From Diploptera punctata (lineage: Eukaryota > Arthropoda > Insecta > Blattodea > Blaberidae), in the NCBI GenBank assembly GCA_030220185.1, contig JASPKZ010000423.1, forward strand, positions 1,784,001-1,848,000: 64,000 nt of DNA, written 5' to 3'. A program made the translations under genes and the position numbers. Each line of letters opens with the position of its first letter. The first letter of the stretch is position 1. The notes below the pieces were generated by a model. That model did not search any database. It was not told the DNA's origin and saw nothing but the letters and a program-made list of their open reading frames with translations. This document shows positions 10,204-21,480 of the stretch, piece after piece.

Positions 10204-11640
10204 TTAGTAACTAGTTTCCTAGTTTGAACCCAGCGCCGTGCTGAGTAGTAACTAGTTTCCTAGTTTGAACCCAGCGCCGTGCTGAGTAGTAACTAGTTTC
10301 CTAGTTTGAACCCAGCGCCGTGCTGAGTAGTAACTAGTTTCCTAGTTTGAACCCAGCGCCGTGCTGAATAGTAACTAGTTTCCTAGTTTGAACCCAGCGC
10401 CGTGCTGAGTAGTAACTAGTTTCCTAGTTTGAACCCAGCGCCGTGCTGAGTAGTAACTAGTTTCCTAGTTTGAACCCAGCGCCGTGCTGAGTAGTAACTA
10501 GTTTCCTAGTTTGAACCCAGCGCCGTGCTGAGTAGTAACTAGTTTCCTAGTTTGAACCCAGCGCCGTGCTGAGTAGTAACTAGTTTCCTAGTTTGAACCC
10601 AGCGCCGTGCTGAGTAGTAACTAGTTTCCTAGTTTGAACCCAGCGCCGTGCTGAGTAGTAACTAGTTTCCTAGTTTGAACCCAGCGCCGTGCTGAGTAGT
10701 AACAAGTTTCCCAGTTTGAACCCAGCGCCGTGCTGAGTAGTAACTAGTTTCCCAGTTTGAACCCAGCGCCGTGCTGAGTAGTAACTAGTTTCCCAGTTTG
10801 AACCCAGCGCCGTGCTGAGTAGTAACTAGTTTCCCAGTTTGAACCCAGCGCCGTGCTGAGTAGTAACTAGTTTCCTAGTTTGAACCCAGCGCCGTGCTGA
10901 GTAGTAACTAGTTTCCTAGTTTGAACCCAGCGCCGTGCTGAGTAGTAACTAGTTTCCTAGTTTGAACCCAGCGCCGTGCTGAGTAGTAACTAGTTTCCTA
11001 GTTTGAACCCAGCGCCGTGCTGAGTAGTAACTAGTTTCCTAGTTTGAACCCAGCGCCGTGCTGAGTAGTAACTAGTTTCCTAGTTTGAACCCAGCGCCGT
11101 GCTGAGTAGTAACTAGTTTCCTAGTTTGAACCCAGCGCCGTGCTGAGTAGTAACTAGTTTCCTAGTTTGAACCCAGCGCCGTGCTGAGTAGTAACTAGTT
11201 TCCTAGTTTGAACCCAGCGCCGTGCTGAGTAGTAACTAGTTTCCTAGTTTGAACCCAGCGCCGTGCTGAGTAGTAACTAGTTTCCTAGTTTGAACCCAGC
11301 GCCGTGCTGAGTAGTAACTAGTTTCCTAGTTTGAACCCAGCGCCGTGCTGATTAGTAACTAGTTTCCTAGTTTGAACCCAGCGCCGTGCTGATTAGTAAC
11401 TAGTTTCCTAGTTTGAACCCAGCGCCGTGCTGAGTAGTAACTAGTTTCCTAGTTTGAACCCAGCGCCGTGCTGAGTAGTAACTAGTTTCCTAGTTTGAAC
11501 CCAGCGCCGTGCTGAGTAGTAACTAGTTTCCTAGTTTGAACCCAGCGCCGTGCTGAGTAGTAACTAGTTTCCTAGTTTGAACCCAGCGCCGTGCTGAGTA
11601 GTAACTAGTTTCCTAGTTTGAACCCAGCGCCGTGCTGAGT
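10204..11640. repeat. 41-bp minisatellite, about 35 copies
   Basis: The unit runs from agtaactagtttcctag to gcgccgtgctgagt and is 41 bp; 1437 bp gives 35 units. Each unit contains the short inverted repeat aactag/ctagtt. Variants cluster: four or five adjacent units near 10700-10870 carry tttcccagtt, two near 11350-11395 carry ctgatta, one near 10370 carries ctgaata. Such clustering suggests spread by local duplication. There are no spacers, so it is not CRISPR-like. Confidence 0.97.
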
Positions 11641-11769
11641 ACGACTTAGAAGAAATGTGCGTTCAAGAGATGACAATTTTTTTGTCTAAGAATGTACTTC
11701 GTATGATTAGTTGAATAATTTAAATGAAAAATAATTATAATAATTATAAATGTATATCGTAATTATTTT

Positions 11770-12340
11770 AAGATTCCCCGTGTTGATTACCAGGTGTTAC
11801 CCGGAAATCTACATATCTCGATATTCTTGGCAATATTGAGCTAAAATACAAAATTCGTTATTGTGAGTTATCACTAAAAGAATACCCGCCATGTGCTGCT
11901 ATGGTTGCACAGGAATCTACGTAGGCCTACTTGTCTCGCTCTTCTAGGCATGAATACAAGACAAAAATGGTTATTGTGAGTTATCCATAAGAGATTGACA
12001 TATGCTGTCGCGGACGTTTCTGTAGAGCTTTTTGAGATATTCAATTCTGTGTACATTAATTTTGTGTGTTATGATTTAGGCAGCGTAAGTCATGTGAGGT
12101 CCAAAGAGCTACTTTTTTTCACGCTTTCCACTACAAAGAGCGATTTCTAAGGGTGTAGGAGTAGAGTATCACAACTCTCTTATAGCCTATGTTCATCCCG
12201 GGAATCTCCTGAACATTTTGCAAAAAGCCCCATCACAATCGGATCAACGGTATGGCCGCGTATAAAGTACGAACAAATAAACATACATACACACAAACAA
12301 ACAAACATTCATTTTTATATATTAGATTTAGTATCTATTT
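11770..12340. repeat. decayed interspersed repeat with (ACAA)n end
   Basis: The end 'caatcggatcaacggtatgg', 'acatacatacacacaaacaa' and a final tatattagatt resembles the 3' end of a widespread arthropod interspersed repeat I recall but cannot name safely. No coding is visible. Confidence 0.45.
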
Positions 12341-12384
12341 AGGCTGTATTAACAATACGGTTATGATAACCACGTGACCTTCGA

Positions 12385-12520
12385 AGGCTATATGGGGATT
12401 AATTTGTTTGTTCTTTGTCTTACAGGTGAGAAAACCCAGAATAGTTTCACTCAAGATACTTTTCCCAATCCAGATTACAACCCGGGCCCTCTGGTTCGAA
12501 GGACCACAACCATGGACAAT
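12385..12520 (-). mobile_element. SINE family A, degenerate fragment
   Basis: Reading the minus strand, the order ggtccttcgaaccagagggc, cccgggttgtaatc, then ctcacctgtaagacaaa follows family A (head, then the ctcacctgtaagacaaatgt block). Strongly mutated. Confidence 0.5.
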
Positions 12521-12539
12521 TTTCTAATTCAAGGTAATA

Positions 12540-13440
12540 TATAATTATATATTGCTAACTTGTTCTGTTAATGATTTAACTATAGTTGTGCAGACGTTTT
12601 ATTACAATTATGCTGTATAACGAATAATAAAATAATCGAATAGAATATCAAGTGTAAAATGTGGGAAAAAATAGACTAATAGCATAGATATATTATTATT
12701 TTAAGGAAACTATTACCAAAAATAAATTCTTGGAATAATATACTGCTATACAAAACAGTAGTCCTACTATTATTTTTGTACTTTGCCACTGGAACGCGCC
12801 AGTTCTTGATTTTCAAAAGCGTGCCGATAGAATTTTGCACCTGTCATCTCTGTTAAACGTTATATGCCTGAAATGATGACGTTTCAATTACATAGTTAAA
12901 GTGACGCGATGATTCCAAAACAATTTCCCGCCACGTAAGCCACACTTTTTTCTTCGGATGCATTCGGAAATGTTCGCTCTCCTTGACCTCCATTTTGTTC
13001 CACATATTCTATCTATTGTTAAAAATATGAGATTATGGAAACGCCTGTTATTTTTGTGAGTAGACATTAGGCTAATAACGTTTCACTAAACTTTCTTCTG
13101 TTCACGTTATATTAAATTGTAAAGAAATAATTTTATACTCAGTTCGTGAGATTACCTTTGTCTTCCTATTCCTTAAATGAATGAAATGTTGCACATGGTC
13201 TTTCAGCATGCGAAAACATAAATATTTATCCCGTCGCTTCACTGACTATTTTGTTAATTATTCCAACAAAATGGGAGTATTTTACATATCCGTATCATTA
13301 ATAAATATTAAATTATAGCCGAGATATGTGAAATCATTCAGTCCTTATAAAACTTTATTTCCCAAACATATTTTACTGGAGACAGGGTATTTCCCACAAA
13401 AGCCCCCAATTTTTGTTTTCTTTGTATTTATTTTCATCTT
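12540..13440. other. unassigned AT-rich sequence
   Basis: No ORF, RNA or window repeat recognised over about 900 bases. Confidence 0.5.
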
Positions 13441-13444
13441 TTCA

Positions 13445-14070
13445 ATCATCATCATCTTTATCATCATCCGGTATCATGGCAGCTGCCGCCGTGTTCCGGA
13501 AACCAACGCCATTCCTCTCTGTCCATACATTGATCTTCCTCCAATCCTCTGATATTCATAGCAGCTTGTATCCCTTCTATCCAAGTTTTCTTCGGTCTTC
13601 CTCTCTTCCTCCTTTCTATTGGGATCGATTCCATGACAATTTTAGGCAATCTTTGCTCTGGAATTCATTTGACATGGCCATACCACTGTATTTCTTTTTA
13701 TTTTATATAATACCCATGATGTCAGGCTCCTCTTGTACACCCATAATTTCCCTTCTTTCTTTATTTCGTATTCTATCCATTCTAGATTTTCCAGCTGACC
13801 TTCTTAAAACATCTATTTCTGTACTTAAAATTCTTTTCATTTCCCTGGTAGGAATTTGCCAGACTTCAGCACCATATGTTAAAATGCTCTGAATTATGGT
13901 TTGATATATTTGTAATTTTCTATTTTTTGTAATATTTTTGCTCCGCCAAACAGATTTTAAAGCATTTATTGCTTGCTTTGTTTTTGCGATTCTATTTTTA
14001 ATTTCGACTGTGTTATCGCCTGAATGGTCTAATTTTGTTCCTAAATAAGTGCATTCAATACTAGGTTTAT
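13445..14070 (-). mobile_element. LINE family C fragment
   Basis: The minus strand carries the same order of blocks as the copy at 5995-6718: CTYLGT region at the right, RILSTEIDVLRRSAGK, then MPKIVMESIPIERRKRGRP and a final 'ccatgataccgg' followed by a (GAT)n-like tail at the left. The long plus-strand frames here (13328-13892) are antisense shadows. Stops interrupt the minus frame. Confidence 0.8.
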
Positions 14071-14289
14071 GTATTCAATAATATGTAGATTATGCATGCA
14101 ATCCTTTTTTAGTGGGTGATATTAAGGCACGGTCTTCAGATACTTAAATTTGCTGAATAGGCCGTTAACCTACTAAAATGCCCAAATATGCACATATATA
14201 ATTTAACAAAATATTTTAATTAAATTCGTTTTTTTCTTTCTTAATAATCACATATTTAAAGGACATATCAAACAAATAAACTACACGGC

Positions 14290-14622
14290 TAGACAGGAAG
14301 GCTCTTGTTGGCCTACTATCCTGCTGCTGGCCTCACATTCACATGTGTTAATCACAGAGGTAGACGATCATCTAACCAGTGTAGGGGTGACATGTGGTCA
14401 GAATATCGCGTCCCCCAGCCGGTCAGGTTTTCTCAACCTGGAGCCGCTACTTATTGTAGCTACCGGAATTCGTCAACGATTCTGGTTGGACACTGGTCCC
14501 ACGCAGGTCGAAATACCATGAGAAAATGTGTTCCCCCATGGAGACACGAACCAACGGATGTCCCGTAGCTCTGTGCTAAGGCATCTTGCTTTATCTACCG
14601 GGTTACGACGCGAGGCAAAGGA
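14290..14622 (-). mobile_element. SINE family C copy
   Basis: Reverse complement of the family C order: body with ccagtgtaggggtgacatg at the left, tRNA-like head at the right end (gcgtcgtaacccgg...). It is diverged from the copy at 9709. Confidence 0.8.
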
Positions 14623-14734
14623 CATATTAGTCTTGCCAAAAATATGTGGTACATTTTAAAAATCATAAATAAATGTAAAGTTATCTCACTATAGGCCTTA
14701 AGAGCCCTTGGGGAAGAAGGAGGACAATGCTTTC

Positions 14735-14960
14735 ACTTTTTCTTGATGTCAGACGGGTTGTCATCCCAGCATGAAGGCCGCCTTTACCGCAGAACAAGTG
14801 TCTGGTACTAATTTCCGTTAGAGGCTGAGTTGATCCCTGTGGCATAGTGCCTCCAATGGTTTGAGTTAGTTTAAAAGTCCTAACCCCACCGGGACTTAAA
14901 CCCTCAACCTTGTAGCGTATTGCCTAAACCATAACGCTACGGCGCTGGCGTGCCCCTTTT
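14735..14960 (-). mobile_element. SINE family D copy
   Basis: Matches the family at 35523 in reverse: ctaacggaaattagtaccag, then a head whose B box reads as gggtttaagtcccgg on the minus strand, and a gccgtagcg... start. Its 3' end faces left. Confidence 0.7.
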
Positions 14961-15003
14961 AAAAATCCTAACCCTACTTATAAGTTTATTTAATTTTTTT
15001 TAC

Positions 15004-15177
15004 CAAATGCCCCAGATCGTTATTTCGACATTTCTGGTGTTCTCTCCTGGCTTGGCGTATTTGCAACCCACCTCTGAGGTTGGGGCGCCTGGAAGGCAAG
15101 GTTACGCTGTCCCGATGATATGACAGTTGATGATGATGGTAATGATGCACCAGGAGAGGTCTTCAACTAAACTTAAG
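15004..15177 (-). mobile_element. SINE family E, 5'-truncated
   Basis: Reverse match to 59321-59637: 'agaacaccagaaatgtcg' (minus), ggcgccccaacctcagag and aagacctctcctggtgcat. The tRNA-like head is missing. Confidence 0.7.
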
Positions 15178-15194
15178 CTAATTGGCGAATATGG

Positions 15195-15363
15195 CGTTGT
15201 TGATAATGATGGTCAGATTGTGTTTGGGCATTTCACGTTTCCTGACATTTATCTTACAGGTAAGAAAAAAAACCGAAAAAACCTCACCCAGGAAACATGT
15301 CCCGACCGGGGATCGAACCCGGGCCCGCTGCGTGACAATGCAGCCTCGAGACCACAGCGGTGG
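15195..15363 (-). mobile_element. SINE family A head copy
   Basis: The minus strand starts cccaccgctgtggtctcgag, includes the B-box region gggttcgatccccggtcgg and the gaggttttttcgg... and cctgtaagataaatgtcagg blocks. Its 3' end stops at ggcgaat, as in the type 2 body. Confidence 0.85.
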
Positions 15364-16019
15364 GTGTATTTAAATTGTTATAATGCCACAACATATCAGA
15401 GAATTGTTTGAAGTTTATTTTGTTTGTTCTTGGTTTTTGGTTAAGACCCAGTGTTCCGACATTGTTTTATAACATTTTTAAAATGTCTCCTTTGTAGTTT
15501 CCTTGAGACTTCGTTTTATGGTGCCACACAGATAATTAAATCTATTTATTTGTTTGTAATGTCTTCACTTTTTCTGTCATGACACATTGTATCCCAGGTA
15601 ATTAAATTTGCTCGCCTGTTCTTTTGTTTTATTCTCTAAAGAGATTTTTACTCTTATTGGTTCGTACTCTCGAAAAGCTACAACTTTTGTTTTTTGAGTA
15701 GAATTTTTTAATTGAAATTAAATTTAGATGAAGGAAAACATTTTTCTGAGACCCCTGTTGAGCGGTGGTGGACCCATTTTTATTTGCTGCGCTATTTTGA
15801 AAACATAACTAGCCAAAACATTAAATCTATATGCCTTGATAACATTGAGCAACAAAAAAGAAACTTTTTTTTTTTGTCTCAGAAAGAAAAATATGTGATT
15901 CTGATAGTAGTTTTTCTCCTGAATTCAAATATGATATCGGTTTTTCTCCGCCACGCAAGGCTTCCGAGAGAACAGGCATTTATTATACTTTCAAACACTA
16001 ATATTTTCTACATTCGTAA

Positions 16020-16243
16020 CTACACAATATTCGAACATTCGGACTCACATAGAAAGTAAGGAATGACGATTTTCTGCTATATTTCGCCTGTGGAGCATCC
16101 CTCTTGATGGTCCAACAATAATCGGCCAACATATTAGGATACCATTTGCCTTGATATCTCTTTTCCACAGTTGAAATCTCCTGATGAAAGTGTTCCCCGT
16201 GCTCATCGCTCACTGCGCCAAGATTTTACGGGAAGAAATCTAG
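16020..16243 (-). pseudogene. fragment of arthropod-wide repetitive protein (EKRYQGKW block)
   Basis: The minus strand reads LDFFP, stop, then NLGAVSDEHGEHFHQEIS, then EKRYQGKWYPNMLADYCW and TIKRDAPQAKYSRKS. I recall this block (SDE.GERFHQDI..MEKRYQGKW) as an uncharacterised protein segment found many times in arthropod genomes, usually linked to mobile DNA; that is memory, not a search. The codon expected to be Glu after LDFFP is TAA, so this copy is broken; no family start codon is visible. Confidence 0.6.
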
Positions 16244-17260
16244 GTTTAATAAAAAAATTATTATTTAAATCAATTAACTGAAATTAAAACACAACTGTGG
16301 GTGTTGGAGAAATTCCCAATACATATTTGAAAACACGATAAAAAACTGCATTAAGTACAACTATTTGTACTTAAGAGAAAAATCATGTTCACCAGTGTAA
16401 TTGTAAATTGATGCGTCTAAATGTGGGTTTAAATTTCGAACAATTTCTTTATTATTACTGTTGTTTTGATTTTTGTTACTGGGGTAGAATTCTTATCTTT
16501 TATGGGACCATGTATATTTATATTACAAAATCATGTCGAGTACCCTTTAGAATTATGTATGATATCCTATCGCTGACAAAGTTAACATCTTGAATAGCGG
16601 AGAGGATCCTCATTCGGACTAAAAAAACCCGTTTCGAATTCAGGTCTTGCTGTAGTCTCATAGTATAATGCAAAGCTTCCTCGTTGCAGACTACCTTCTC
16701 CTGGCCATCTAACTTCTACAAAGCGACTATGTTGAAAGGTGATTCCAGCATTAATATTCAAAACGTAATAAATGAGATGGAGGGAATAGAAAGATTTTAG
16801 TGCTTTTATGCACAGAGTGGAAGTGGTATATGTACGCCAATACAAGGAAGTATTATATTACATCAAAGGAAATACATCTTCTCTCTTTCATTGTGTGACT
16901 AACCCAAGGTTAATTAAACATTATTTAGAACAAACGTTCTGTAAATTGCTACAGCGCACGTGAGATTCGCGTGATTATTGTGACAAGACAAATAACGATT
17001 GCTTGATTACCTCTTAGTTAGAGTTCGACATTGCAATATCTCTCTTTTATTACAAAATGTCCTAAATTTTCACTTAATCTATCGAATTTATTATAACACT
17101 GCAAAGGAACAAAATATTCCTGTTTTTTTACCTTTAATTATCTGAGTATATATGAGACCTGTACGGGCAAATATCTATCGAGTTAGGCGGCATTTACATT
17201 TTTGGGGAATTTCATTTTTTTAGAAAGTATTTATTTGATAACACAATTTTACTGAAACTT
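16244..17260. other. mostly unassigned; one short repeated block
   Basis: The block 16755-16830 (aatgagatggagggaatag, agattttagtgcttttat) recurs at 19840-19905. Otherwise nothing recognisable. Confidence 0.45.
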
Positions 17261-17269
17261 TTTATGGGC

Positions 17270-17820
17270 TAAACTACGCCACCTGTGAATATTCGATCGG
17301 AGAAAAAAAAATCCTAGCGTCATGTTAGCCAGTATGATAACACACGTTCCTTCTAGACGCATTTTCCAACTTGTTTATTTACTCGCATATAAGGGGATTC
17401 TATCCCTTGAGTCCACCTACATTAGTGGGCAAGTTAAGGTGAGATAATAGGTAAGTTAGGGTGAAAAATAGGTGAGTTAGTGTATTGTACATCAGATCAT
17501 TTTAGCGTTCATTTATTTGTTAGTAGGTTTTTGTGATAATTTAGCTACATTTTCTGAGCAATGTCTAATATATATTTTACAGTGTAAATATGGCGATTTT
17601 AGGTTACTTTGAGCTCAACTTGTCACTACATTTTAAGGCATTTCTTACATATTTCGGGAAAAAATCAACAAACATATTTCTCTCATAAAAACAATTATTT
17701 ACATACTGCAACAATAAGTAGTAGCTACTTTCTAGTTTTATTTGAATTTACTTAGGTGGCATAGAATCCAGATTTTTTTTACCCCACTTATGGAATACGT
17801 ACTTAAAATCTGTGCACTTA
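17270..17820 (+). repeat. repeat U3 copy 1
   Basis: About 550 bp, matched along its whole length by 28230-28850 on the minus strand. Shared landmarks in order: attcgatcgg.gag, acacgttcc, tttactcgcatataaggg, gggcaagttaaggtgag, tttgtgataattt.gctaca, tctgagcaatg.cta and gttacttt.gagctc. An internal direct repeat of about 20 bp (aagtta.ggtga) occurs three times at 17428-17482. No ORF; family unknown. Confidence 0.75.
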
Positions 17821-18444
17821 TATTACTTCCACTTTGTATATTATAATTTACCAATGAAGCGTCGGCCCGGTGGGTTTCGTTGGCTATACGTTGGCTTATG
17901 TTTAAAGAAAGAACTACGGACCAGACAATTAGGTAACCTCACGTAATCAAATAAATTTACCATGACTACAATAATGATAAGGCTAATGTTAAACTTATAT
18001 GGCGATGGAGCAAGGTGGAGAAATAATATTTGTATAAATATTAAGTATTCAATAGCAATTTTACGTAACGTATGAGGGGATGAGATTGGAAACTAAGCCA
18101 ATGTCCGACAGGATTCCTACCTAACTCAGCAGAAACAACATTAGTAAATTTTAAATGAAATAATTTTAGTTGATTAAACATAATGATATAACAGTATAAC
18201 ATGAAATGCAGTCGTTACTTTTGAAATTAAGACATAACATATTGAACAATTTAAAGCGTTACAAAACGAAAATGCACACTCACCCTTATAAGACACCCAC
18301 ACTAACAAAACGTCTTCAATCCGCGACTGCTATAAAGAAAAAGGTACAGAGAGCCAACCTGGCTCCCTGACCTTAACAAACAAAGTAACGAAGCGGACTG
18401 TTCTTGTAGTGTTATCTTCCTGAGTCCGTGCAAACATGACTGGC

Positions 18445-18445
<1 letters not shown>

Positions 18446-18486
<41 letters not shown>
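18446..18486. repeat. (TA)n microsatellite
   Basis: Pure TA run replacing the outer end of the first tRNA-like unit. Confidence 0.95.
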
Positions 18487-18488
<2 letters not shown>

Positions 18489-18763
18489 CCCGGATCTCTG
18501 AGTCTGTACCTCAGTGTGATATCCATTACACCACCAGGCGAATCCAATTCAAAAACTTATTTTTCTTATATATGTATTATATTCCCCATTATTACTAGAT
18601 GTCGCGAGAACTCTGTCTTCACTGCCATCTAGTAGCTGACTATAACAAGTAAGCAATTAAAGAGAACATTTTTACTTTATAGCAGTGACGCTTTATCGAT
18701 GTTATAATTAAATATTTAACATTGAGCAATGAAAGCTTAATATGGTATGATAAGAAAAATAAA

Positions 18764-18834
18764 TGCCTGGACGGGATTCGAACCCGGATCTCTGAGTCTG
18801 TACCTCAGTGTGATATCCATTACACCACCAGGCG
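18764..18834 (-). ncRNA. tRNA-like gene, unit 2 of array
   Basis: It folds as a cloverleaf: acceptor GCCTGG/CCAGGC, D-arm GTGTAATGGATATCAC, anticodon stem CTGAG/CTCAG, T-arm CGGGTTCGAATCCCG, and T5 downstream. The loop GTACAGA would give anticodon ACA, with a purine at position 32, and there are mismatches at 1-72, 13-22 and 49-65. It is more likely tRNA-derived than a working tRNA. Confidence 0.65.
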
Positions 18835-19057
18835 AATCCAATTCAAACACTTATTTTTCTTATATATGTATTATATTCCGCATTATTACTAGATGTCGCG
18901 AGAACTCTGTCTTCAATGCCATCTAGTAGCTGACTATAACAAGTAAGCAATTAAAGAGAACATTTTTACTTTATAGCAGTGGCGCTTTATCGATGTTATA
19001 ATTAAATATTTAACATTGAGCAATGCAAGCTTAATATGGTATGATAAGAAAAATAAA

Positions 19058-19128
19058 TGCCTGGACGGGATTCGAACCCGGATCTCTGAGTCTGTACCTC
19101 AGTGTGATATCCATTACACCACCAGGCG
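19058..19128 (-). ncRNA. tRNA-like gene, unit 3 of array
   Basis: Same sequence as the unit 294 bases upstream, with the same fold and outer T5. The first unit (18487-18541) is cut off by the TA microsatellite. Confidence 0.65.
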
Positions 19129-19364
19129 AATCCAATTCAGACACTTATTTTTCTTATATATGTATTATATTCCCCATTATTACTAGATGTCGCGAGAACT
19201 CTGTCTTCACTGCCATCTAGTAGCTGACTATATCAAGTAAGCAAATTAAAGAGAATATTTATTTTACTTTATAGCAGTGACGCTTTATCGATGTTATAAT
19301 TAAATCTTTAACATTGAGCAATGCAAGCTTAATATATAAGAAAAATAAGTGTCTGAATTGGATT

Positions 19365-19435
19365 CGCCTGGTGATGTAATGGATATCACACTGAGGTACA
19401 GACTCAGAGATCCGGGTTCGAATCCCGTCCAGGCA
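19365..19435 (+). ncRNA. tRNA-like gene, inverted end unit
   Basis: Plus-strand copy of the same tRNA-like sequence with one D-arm change (GATGTAATGG). It is followed by atttatttttc, a T5 run, then a mirror of the left flank and a (TA)n run (19458-19486). Confidence 0.65.
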
Positions 19436-19453
19436 TTTATTTTTCTTATCATA

Positions 19454-19487
<34 letters not shown>

Positions 19488-20107
19488 CACAAGTTTGTCC
19501 AATGGAGACGTGGGAATGACGTAAGGATTGAGGTCATGCCAAGGAAGTAGGAAAATGGGATGGAGCTTCTCGGGGGACGTAAAAGAAAGATTTTTAGGAT
19601 GCACACTTCACCACTCTATGACTTGTTTCCTGTCCGATTCGCGGACCACGATATACGTGATTAATGAGACTCCTTTACACTTTTACTAGAGACTCACTTA
19701 CTACCAGAATAAAGTGTATTAAAATTGATAGAAGCATCAGGAATTGAAAGAGAAAGACAGATGCCATTAATTTTACTTGGTATACGTATAATAACGACGT
19801 AGTATTCGAATGGGAGAAGATGTGGCGAATGAATTTGAAAACGTAGGAAATGAGATAAAGGAATAGAAATATTTTAGTGCTTTTATATAGAGTGAAATGA
19901 CTACGAGTAGCTGGTGAAAACGAGAACGCAGCTTGTTTTCATTATAGTCGTAATGATTTCAGTAGAAACGTTTTGAGGGAGGATGAGTGAGTATAGAAAG
20001 AGGATCTATAGAAAATCAGAAGCTATGGTAGCTTGAATCCAGTAGTTGAGACTCTACATCAAAAACGAGTAGCAAGATTATCCTAGTACAACATATACAG
20101 GGTGGAA

Positions 20108-20700
20108 CTAATTTAAGTTTAATAAAGAGAAAACAATCGTAATAGACAACAAACCTCTGGAACAAGTAACAAATTTTAATTATTTGGGTTGTAATTTTAC
20201 TATAAACACAAAAACTGAAACAGACATACATATGAAATTGTCGAAATTTCAAATGATATGCGGAACTATACATTAAACATTAAAGAATAAAACAAGAAGA
20301 GATACTAGATTGAAGTTTTATAAAATATTGGCAGTTCCTGCAATACTTTATGGGAGCGAAACTTGGGTAATGACCAAAAAATTGCAAAGTAGAATACAAA
20401 GCGCAGAAATGGACTTCCTTAGAAGAACAAAAGGCTGCACAAGATTGAATCGGATAAGGAATGAATATATAAGAACAGAGTTAAATATATATCCATTGGA
20501 TGAGAAAATCATAGAATATAAAGAGAAATGGTTTACACATGTGGAAAGAATGAATGTATCAATATTACCAATAGCAGCATTCAACTACAAGCCAAGAGGT
20601 TCAAGGAATGTAGGAAGACCAGTGAAAAGATGGACAGAACAACTGTGAGGCGGAACAGGCAATTTACCTAGCCCGTGAAGTGAAGAAAAAGAAAGAGGAA
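20108..20700 (+). mobile_element. LINE family D, RT end and C-terminus
   Basis: Blocks in order: NFNYLGCNFTINTKTETDI near 20165, then open frame 20310-20648 with FYKILAVPAILYGSETWVMT, MDFLRRTKGCTRLNRIRNE, WFTHVERM and GRPVKRWTEQL. This is the standard post-RT region of LINE ORF2. It ends 'tagcccgtgaagtgaagaaa', a GAA-rich tail. The minus-strand relative at 34695 has the tail expanded into a TTC array. Confidence 0.8.
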
Positions 20701-20822
20701 ACGAAAGAAATGGAAGAGAAAAATACACAAAGAAAACAAAATACCCTGTACATAGCAACATTTACTGGAAAGAGTAAACACCTATCTAGGATATAAACTA
20801 AACTCCATGACACGACAGACCC

Positions 20823-21130
20823 AGAAGGCCCTTGGCCTACCAGCCGGCTGTTGACCTCACATCCACATGTGTTAACCATAAAGGTAGACGATCATGCAGC
20901 CAGTGTAGGGGTGATATATAGTCAGCATGTCGGGTCCCTCAAACGTTATAACTGGTTTTCTAAACCTGGAGACACTACATATTGAAGCTATCCAAATACC
21001 TCACGATACTGGCCGAAATTACATGAGAAAATTTCTTCTCCGATGGAGCGATGGAAACTCGAACCAGTGCAAGTCCCATAGATCTGCGCTAAGGCATCTT
21101 GAATTAGCTGCTCGGCTACGGCCCGGGGCC
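20823..21130 (-). mobile_element. SINE family C copy
   Basis: Reverse match to 9709-10054: accagccggctgttgacctc at the left, head with ccgtagccgagcagctaat on the minus strand at the right. Confidence 0.8.
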
Positions 21131-21199
21131 ATCTAGGATATACATTAACATGTTTGGATGAAGTAGACATATCAAATAAAATTATTAATTTTAATAAAA

Positions 21200-21480
21200 C
21201 CATGGTAATAATAAATACGGTAATGAAACCTTCAATAGTCCAGAGAGATACCAGAGTACGGTAATACAAAACTTTAACATGATCTGCACTTTGATACGGC
21301 AGTGAGGCATGGGATTTGAGGAAAGGAGAGATCAGTATAACTTCCAGTGAAATGTGATTATTGAGATATACAGCAGGGAGCACCAAGTGGGATTACAAAC
21401 GCAATTATGATATCTTGAAGGAACTACGTTTAGAACCAGTTATTAAGTGCATACGTGAATGTAAGAATAACTGGATGAAT
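21200..21480 (+). mobile_element. LINE family B fragment
   Basis: Encodes VQRDTRVR.YKTL.RPALCYGSEAW, LRKGE and DILKELRLEPVIK blocks, with frameshifts. The same blocks occur at 52585-52803. It continues into a large palindrome. Confidence 0.75.

Larger units (their letters stand above)
18487..19460. repeat. 294-bp tandem array with tRNA-like units and one inverted unit
   Basis: The string aacccggatctctgagtctg occurs at 18487, 18781 and 19075, exactly 294 bases apart. Each unit holds a minus-strand tRNA-like gene plus about 220 bp of body (ctagatgtcgcgagaactct, tatagcagtgacgctttatc). The array ends in one inverted tRNA-like copy (19365-19435) whose outer flank mirrors the left flanks (atttatttttcttatcatacc). 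A second locus is at 45500-46060. Confidence 0.9.

Noticed and set aside
10204..11640. Regularly repeated 41-mer that might suggest a CRISPR array
   Set aside because: Units are contiguous with no unique spacers, and the context is eukaryotic.
13413..13892. 159-residue plus-strand frame, Ser/Phe-rich
   Set aside because: It is antisense to a LINE family C copy read on the minus strand.
18764..19435. Working tRNA genes
   Set aside because: The fold is good but the anticodon would be ACA with a purine at position 32 and three stem mismatches, and the units belong to a repeat.
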